DNA of 64,000 nucleotides, from assembly GCF_014197245.1 (NCBI RefSeq), contig NZ_JACIFF010000001.1:372001-436000 (forward strand). Reading direction: 5' to 3'. Positions within the stretch are counted from its first letter, which is position 1. Each line of letters begins with the position of its first letter. Positions 60,917 through 64,000 of the stretch are shown here, in pieces. Under the pieces are notes generated by a model. It was not told where the DNA came from and made no database searches. It was given only the letters and a program-made list of their open reading frames with translations. The DNA is from Neolewinella aquimaris (GTDB taxonomy: Bacteria; Bacteroidota; Bacteroidia; Chitinophagales; Saprospiraceae). The translations under genes and the position numbers were made by a program.

Positions 60917-62541
60917 GTCTGTACCGCTCCCACATTAAATCGTTCCGTCGGCGCATGGGTGGCTGCTTCGATGCCGGCGGAGATGTATGCCCGGGTATCG
61001 CGGGGGTCGATCAGCTCATCCACCCACAGGCGAGCGGCGGCGTAGTAGGGGCTGGTTTGCGCGTCGTAACGTTCAGTTATTTTCTTGAGCAGCTCCTGTT
61101 CTTCGGCTTCGGTGACTTCCTCCCCGCGGGCCTTCTGGCTGCCTACCTGGATTTGGAGCAACACCTTGGCCGCCTGTTCACCGCCCATCACGGCAATTCG
61201 GGCCGTCGGCCACGCCAGCATCAGGCGGGGGTCGTAGGCGCGGCCGCACATGGCGTAGTTGCCGGCACCGTAGCTGTTGCCGACGACGATGGAAAACTTG
61301 GGCACCGTGCTGTTACTTACCGCGCTAACCATTTTGGCGCCGTCCTTAATGATGCCGCCCTGCTCGGACCGACTGCCCACCATAAATCCAGACACGTCGT
61401 GCAAAAACACTAGGGGAATGTGCTTCTGGTTACACACCATGATGAAGCGCGCGGCCTTATCCGCCGAGTCGCTGTAGATCACGCCGCCAAATTGCATTTC
61501 TCCCTTGCCGCTGCGGACGACCTCGCGGTTGTTAGCGACAATGCCTACCGACCACCCGTCGATGCGGGCGTAGACGCACAGCAGGGTCTTGCCGTAATCT
61601 TCCTTATACTCCGTGAAGGTGCCGCCGTCGACCAGGGCACGAATCAGTTGGCGTCCGTCGTAGGGTTTGGCCCGCTCTTCGGGAAGTACGCCGAGGATGT
61701 CGGCCTCTTCCACGGCTACCGGTTCAATGCGGTCGAAGGGAGTGAGCGTTTTATCGGGGATTCGTCCGACCAGGTCACGGATTGTGGTCAAGCATTCCTG
61801 GTCGTCGGTGCATTTGTAGTCGATCACACCGCTGACCGATGCGTGCATTTCGGCTCCACCGAGCGCTTCGGCTTCTACTTTTTCTCCGATTGCGGCCCGT
61901 ACCAGGTAGGGGCCGGCCAGGAATATACTGCCGGTTCCCTCTACGATGAGGCTCTCGTCGGACATGATGGGTAAGTAGGCCCCCCCGGCCACGCAGCTTC
62001 CCATGACGGCCGCGATCTGGGTGATGCCGAGGGCGCTCATTTTGGCGTTGTTCCGGAAGATGCGGCCGAAATGGTCCCGGTCGGCGAAGATCTGGTCCTG
62101 CATGGGTAGAAATACGCCGGCACTATCGACGAGGTAAACGATGGGGACCCGATTTTCCATGGCGATCTCCTGGGCGCGCAGGTTCTTCTTGCCCGTGATG
62201 GGGAACCACGCGCCGGCCTTAACCGTGGCGTCGTTGGCCACTACTACGCAGAGCCTCCCGTTGATGCGCCCGTAACCGGTGATGACGCCGCCGGCGGGGC
62301 AGCCGCCGTGTTCCTCGTACATCTCATAGCCGGCGAAGGCGCCGAATTCCAGAAACTGGGTTCCGGGGTCAATGAGTTGTGCGACCCGTTCGCGGGCCGT
62401 CAATTTTCCCTTCTGGTGCTGCTTGGCGATGCGTTTGGCGCCGCCGCCCTCCAGGATTCGTTCCAGGCGGTGGTTCAGTCGGGCTACCTGTAGCAGCATG
62501 CCGTCCTCATTTGCGGCGGCAGTTAGTTGTTCTTTGGTCAT
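60913..62541 (-). CDS. Acyl-CoA carboxylase beta subunit (MccB/PccB-like)
   Basis: A 542-residue carboxyltransferase. It has RERVAQLIDPGTQFLEFGAFAGYEMYEEHGGCPAGGVITG, VVANDATVKAGAWFPITGKKNLRAQEIA, YLVDSAGVFLPMQDQIFAD, and the second-half GGVIYSDSADKAARFIMVCNQKHIPLVFLHDVSGFMVG. The length and the MEHGG/DSAGVFLP blocks fit methylcrotonoyl-CoA carboxylase beta better than propionyl-CoA carboxylase, but specificity is inferred. ATG 62541 is used; the longer ORF to 62622 overlaps the divergent small membrane gene. The biotin-bearing alpha subunit is not in the window. Confidence 0.88.
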   Translation of the reverse strand: MTKEQLTAAANEDGMLLQVARLNHRLERILEGGGAKRIAKQHQKGKLTARERVAQLIDPGTQFLEFGAFAGYEMYEEHGGCPAGGVITGYGRINGRLCVVVANDATVKAGAWFPITGKKNLRAQEIAMENRVPIVYLVDSAGVFLPMQDQIFADRDHFGRIFRNNAKMSALGITQIAAVMGSCVAGGAYLPIMSDESLIVEGTGSIFLAGPYLVRAAIGEKVEAEALGGAEMHASVSGVIDYKCTDDQECLTTIRDLVGRIPDKTLTPFDRIEPVAVEEADILGVLPEERAKPYDGRQLIRALVDGGTFTEYKEDYGKTLLCVYARIDGWSVGIVANNREVVRSGKGEMQFGGVIYSDSADKAARFIMVCNQKHIPLVFLHDVSGFMVGSRSEQGGIIKDGAKMVSAVSNSTVPKFSIVVGNSYGAGNYAMCGRAYDPRLMLAWPTARIAVMGGEQAAKVLLQIQVGSQKARGEEVTEAEEQELLKKITERYDAQTSPYYAAARLWVDELIDPRDTRAYISAGIEAATHAPTERFNVGAVQT

Positions 62542-62593
62542 GATCGGTATTTGGGCGGCCGAAAAGTACGATATTCGCACCAACCCTCCCGGA

Positions 62594-62818
62594 ATGACCA
62601 CCAGCATCATCGGTCTCGTCATCGAACTTCTCTTCCTCGCACTCGGGGTTTACCTCTACCTTTTTGCCCGCGGCGCCGTCAAAGTCGGTAAGCCGGATAC
62701 CCGCAGCCGGGCCGAGGAGTTTCGCCGCGATAATGCTACCTGGATGCGCTTGTTGGGACTGGCCCTGGCCGCCGTCATGCTGCTCAATGTCATCCTTCAC
62801 GTCAGGGAATTGCTATAA
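62594..62818 (+). CDS. Small two-span membrane protein
   Basis: A 74-residue protein with two membrane helices (about residues 4-24, IIGLVIELLFLALGVYLYLF, and 53-70, LLGLALAAVMLLNVILHV) joined by a basic loop (GKPDTRSRAEEFRRD). No function is known. ATG 62594 is preferred over ATG 62543, which would overlap the divergent carboxylase start. It is followed by a shared terminator at 62854-62890. Confidence 0.6.
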   Translation: MTTSIIGLVIELLFLALGVYLYLFARGAVKVGKPDTRSRAEEFRRDNATWMRLLGLALAAVMLLNVILHVRELL

Positions 62819-62853
62819 CAAATGGGCGGGGACGCGGGTGCCGTGAAAACAGA

Positions 62854-62890
62854 AAGGCAGCAGAGCAATCCGGAGATCACCTGCTGCCTT
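62854..62890 (+). terminator. Bidirectional terminator, tRNA-Leu and small membrane gene
   Basis: AAGGCAGCAG (62854-62863) and CTGCTGCCTT (62881-62890) form a perfect 10-bp stem with a 17-nt loop. It is followed by TT on plus and by TTTCTGTTTTC on minus. It starts 6 nt after the tRNA 3' end, so it terminates the tRNA transcript from the minus strand and the 74-residue gene from the plus. Confidence 0.75.
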
Positions 62891-62947
62891 TTCCGTACCC
62901 GGAACGGGAATCGAACCCGTACTCCCAATGCTGGGAACTGGATTTTA

Positions 62948-63672
62948 CTTACCGCTACGGCTTTCGCCGCCGCCCTTGCTGCTGGGCGTTTGTGGTCTGG
63001 ACTTTATCTTCACCATACTTCGTTGGCTGACCAACGAAAGGTTAGGTGCTCGCCGTCAAGTCTCTACACCTTCCCCAGTTGCCTGGGGCTTGGCTCGGTA
63101 TTGGCACCGACGTCACCGTCGAAGCGTTCACCGAATTTGACGAGTTCTACTCCGGAAATTTCTCACCGGGCAACCCCAATGTTCTTTCCCCTATAGTTCT
63201 CCGTTAAAGCATGACAATTAGGGCAGAGTAATGCCAAATTTTCCAGCCGATTATCGGAACGTTCACCGTTTACGTGGTGTAGTTCCAGAGGTATGGCCTG
63301 GTCCATCCAGGTTTCCAATTCGCACGCATTGCATCGCGCTTCCAAGATTTTCTCTGCTAATAATCGTCGCTTCAATTTATACGGTTGGTAACTAGATCCT
63401 TCTACTAAAATTTGATCGAGTGACTTTCTTGGATTAGGCCTAAACGCCAAACCCACATTCCACCCCTGTCCCCGAAAGTGAGAGGTGTCAATATTCCATC
63501 GAGCAAACTTTTGTTTTAGGGTGGTATAGTTACCTCCCGCCGCTTTAATCTGCAGCGTTCTGCAAACCTCGGCAATACTATAGGCGTCACGAACTGCATT
63601 CCGTAAATCCATTTCAGTATAAGTATATCTCATACCAAGCAAGATATTAACAGCATACGGAACACTAAACTG
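62948..63672 (-). ncRNA. Group I intron (IC3-like) in the anticodon loop of tRNA-Leu
   Basis: A 725-nt intron starts after U33 and ends in G (complement of 62948), as group I rules require. Core helices are visible on the minus strand: P3 CTCGTC (63144-63139) with GGCGAG (63054-63049); P6 hairpin CCCCAG-GCAA-CTGGGG; P7 GACTT (63062-63058) with AAGTC (63004-63000); P8 CGTTGG/CCAACG; P9 hairpin CGGC-GAAA-GCCG. The stretches GAGCCAAGCC, GGAAGGTG and AGAGACT.GACGG closely match the cyanobacterial tRNA-Leu(UAA) intron. An HNH endonuclease ORF fills the region between the 5' splice site and P3. P1/P2 and the internal guide were not firmly placed. Confidence 0.85.
63163..63633 (-). CDS. HNH homing endonuclease encoded in the tRNA-Leu intron
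   Basis: A 156-residue HNH nuclease. The N-terminal half has a helix-turn-helix-like segment (YSIAEVCRTLQIKAAGGNYTTL) and a basic DNA-contact region (FRPNPRKSLDQILV); the C-terminal HNH core reads ELHHVNGERSDNRLENLALLCPNCHALTENYRGKN, with a zinc-type CNAC and CPNC pair. It is placed 5' of the intron core, starting 39 nt inside the intron, so its coding region lies in the P1/P2 periphery and does not disturb P3-P9. It would cut an intronless tRNA-Leu allele and promote homing. ATG 63633 is preferred to TTG 63642. Confidence 0.85.
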   Translation of the reverse strand: MRYTYTEMDLRNAVRDAYSIAEVCRTLQIKAAGGNYTTLKQKFARWNIDTSHFRGQGWNVGLAFRPNPRKSLDQILVEGSSYQPYKLKRRLLAEKILEARCNACELETWMDQAIPLELHHVNGERSDNRLENLALLCPNCHALTENYRGKNIGVAR

Positions 63673-63715
63673 AGTCCAGCGCGTCTACCAATTCCGCCAT
63701 CCGGGCGGTAGGCCG

Positions 63716-63723
63716 CAAAGTTA
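63716..63723 (-). promoter_or_regulatory. -7 box of the tRNA-Leu gene
   Basis: The minus strand reads TAACTTTG (TAnnTTTG). It ends 9 nt before the tRNA 5' end at 63706, so the primary transcript begins close to the mature 5' end. Confidence 0.6.
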
Positions 63724-63752
63724 GTAAAATCTCCCCAGTACAACGCTGCCTT

Positions 63753-63770
63753 CCCCGATAGCTATCGGGG
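63753..63770. repeat. 18-bp perfect palindrome CCCCGATAGCTATCGGGG
   Basis: An exact 18-bp palindrome in the intergenic region upstream of the tRNA-Leu promoter. The CCCGATAGCTATCGGG core is a repeated palindrome often seen between genes in Bacteroidota. It could be a regulatory operator or a scattered genomic repeat. Confidence 0.55.
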
Positions 63771-63849
63771 CGAAAGCACAAGGCTGCCTCTGGCAGCGCC
63801 TAAGCCACCAAATTCATCCCCTGCCGCAGCGGCACTTCCTCTGGCATGC

Positions 63850-63930
63850 CGCGGCAGGATGCCACGAACCGAGATGCCCGCGGCAGGATGCCACGAACCG
63901 GTAGTGCCCGCGGCAGGATGCCACGAACCG
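63850..63930. repeat. Three direct repeats of a 22-nt core, period 29-30
   Basis: The 22-nt core starts at 63850, 63879 and 63909 (each CGCGGCAGGATGCCACGAA plus CCG). The spacers are short (GAGATGC, GTAGTGC). Each core holds a GGCA-GGAT-GCC-type partial palindrome. A further hairpin (CCCGGCATCTTGCCGGG) follows at about 63940. The region between 63771 and the window end has no gene with coding character. Confidence 0.65.
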
Positions 63931-64000
63931 GTAGTGGTTCCCGGCATCTTGCCGGGTGGCAAAGCCGAGCTGTATACGAACTATGCGGAGGTATAGATTT

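Larger units (their letters stand above)
62896..63706 (-). tRNA. tRNA-Leu(UAA) interrupted by a group I intron
   Basis: Read on the minus strand: exon 1 is 63706-63673 (34 nt: acceptor GCCCGGA, D-arm GGCGGAATTGGTAGACGC, anticodon 5' stem CTGGA and loop C-T), exon 2 is 62947-62896 (52 nt: TAAAATCCAG, long variable arm CCCAGCATTGGG, T-arm ACGGGTTCGATTCCCGT, acceptor TCCGGGT, discriminator A). Joined, they make an 86-nt class II tRNA with loop CTTAAAA, anticodon UAA. The CCA end is not encoded. A TAACTTTG box lies 9 nt upstream of the tRNA 5' end and a terminator follows. Anticodon assignment depends on the exact splice sites. Confidence 0.85.

Noticed and set aside
63673-63706. Reading exon 1 as a truncated tRNA-Leu(CAA) with the loop CTCAAAA
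   Set aside because: That splice choice would end exon 1 in A and the intron without a terminal G; splicing after U33 and G fits group I rules and gives UAA.
63850-63930. Three 22-nt repeats with short spacers as a mini-CRISPR
   Set aside because: Spacers are only 7-8 nt and nearly identical; this is a tandem repeat.
63762-63962. Minus-strand ORF of 66 residues near the window end
   Set aside because: Its residues (repeated GSWHPAAG) come wholly from the tandem DNA repeat; no start context or homologue.

Overview
The window is chromosomal DNA of a GC-rich Bacteroidota, most likely a Saprospiria/Lewinella-type marine bacterium. The evidence is a fused LpxC-FabZ, Bacteroidota-type -7 boxes (TAnnTTTG) ahead of many genes, no obvious Shine-Dalgarno signals, a long acidic tail on ribosomal protein S16, a PorE-like envelope protein and many Cys-lipobox lipoproteins. 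Taxonomy is inferred from gene content only.

Layout. 1-3.6 kb: start of an aspartate kinase, a DinB-like protein, and a membrane Fe-S/CCG-domain oxidoreductase pair split by an inserted four-helix-bundle gene. 3.7-5.5 kb: typA. 6.1-11.8 kb: a lipoprotein, a subtilase coupled to selD, a Rieske-FAD oxidoreductase and a PNPOx-like flavoprotein. 12.1-17.4 kb: mostly minus strand, with gatC, a LolD/MacB-type ATPase, lpxC-fabZ, lpxA, an orphan ABC ATPase and an ATE-like transferase. 17.5-24.1 kb: a PorE-like TPR/PD40/SPOR protein, a threonine dehydratase-like enzyme, ribH, xseA, rlmF and a YggS protein. 24.3-35.8 kb: a 59-residue membrane microprotein, FKBP and msrA, a nucleotide-transporter/HEAT fusion, argS, a Fpg/Nei glycosylase, a GNAT-like protein, a UPF0158 protein, an SMP-30 lipoprotein and a sodium/solute symporter. 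35.9-40.1 kb: a translationally coupled set of PPK2, two peptidoglycan-binding-type proteins and a small unknown protein. 40.1-53.2 kb: accD, two transporters, a LysM protein, a CorC-like protein, a phosphoesterase and glycosyltransferase-like pair, a flavin reductase, transaldolase, and a Tat-exported beta-propeller with a DUF2231/cytochrome/LRR protein. 53.4-62.8 kb: rpsP, an operon of a small membrane protein, dapF and a class IV aminotransferase, an HtrA protease, a class I aminotransferase, an SGNH lipoprotein, hemE, a REP-like repeat cluster and an acyl-CoA carboxylase beta subunit. 62.9-63.7 kb: a tRNA-Leu gene interrupted by a group I intron.

The strongest unusual item is that tRNA-Leu(UAA). 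Its two exons lie 725 nt apart and the intervening DNA carries a recognisable group I catalytic core (P3, P6, P7, P8, P9) plus an HNH endonuclease gene placed 5' of the core. Other points of interest are a GTAG-headed REP/BIME-like array with compensatory changes in its hairpin, the PPK2-linked peptidoglycan-binding cassette, the inserted four-helix-bundle gene with inverted flanking repeats, a PorE variant with SPOR domains instead of OmpA, a Fpg/Nei protein lacking zinc-finger cysteines, and several -7 boxes so close to start codons that leaderless mRNAs are likely. Most of the remaining genes are ordinary core metabolism, packed so tightly that several convergent pairs share their stop codons.
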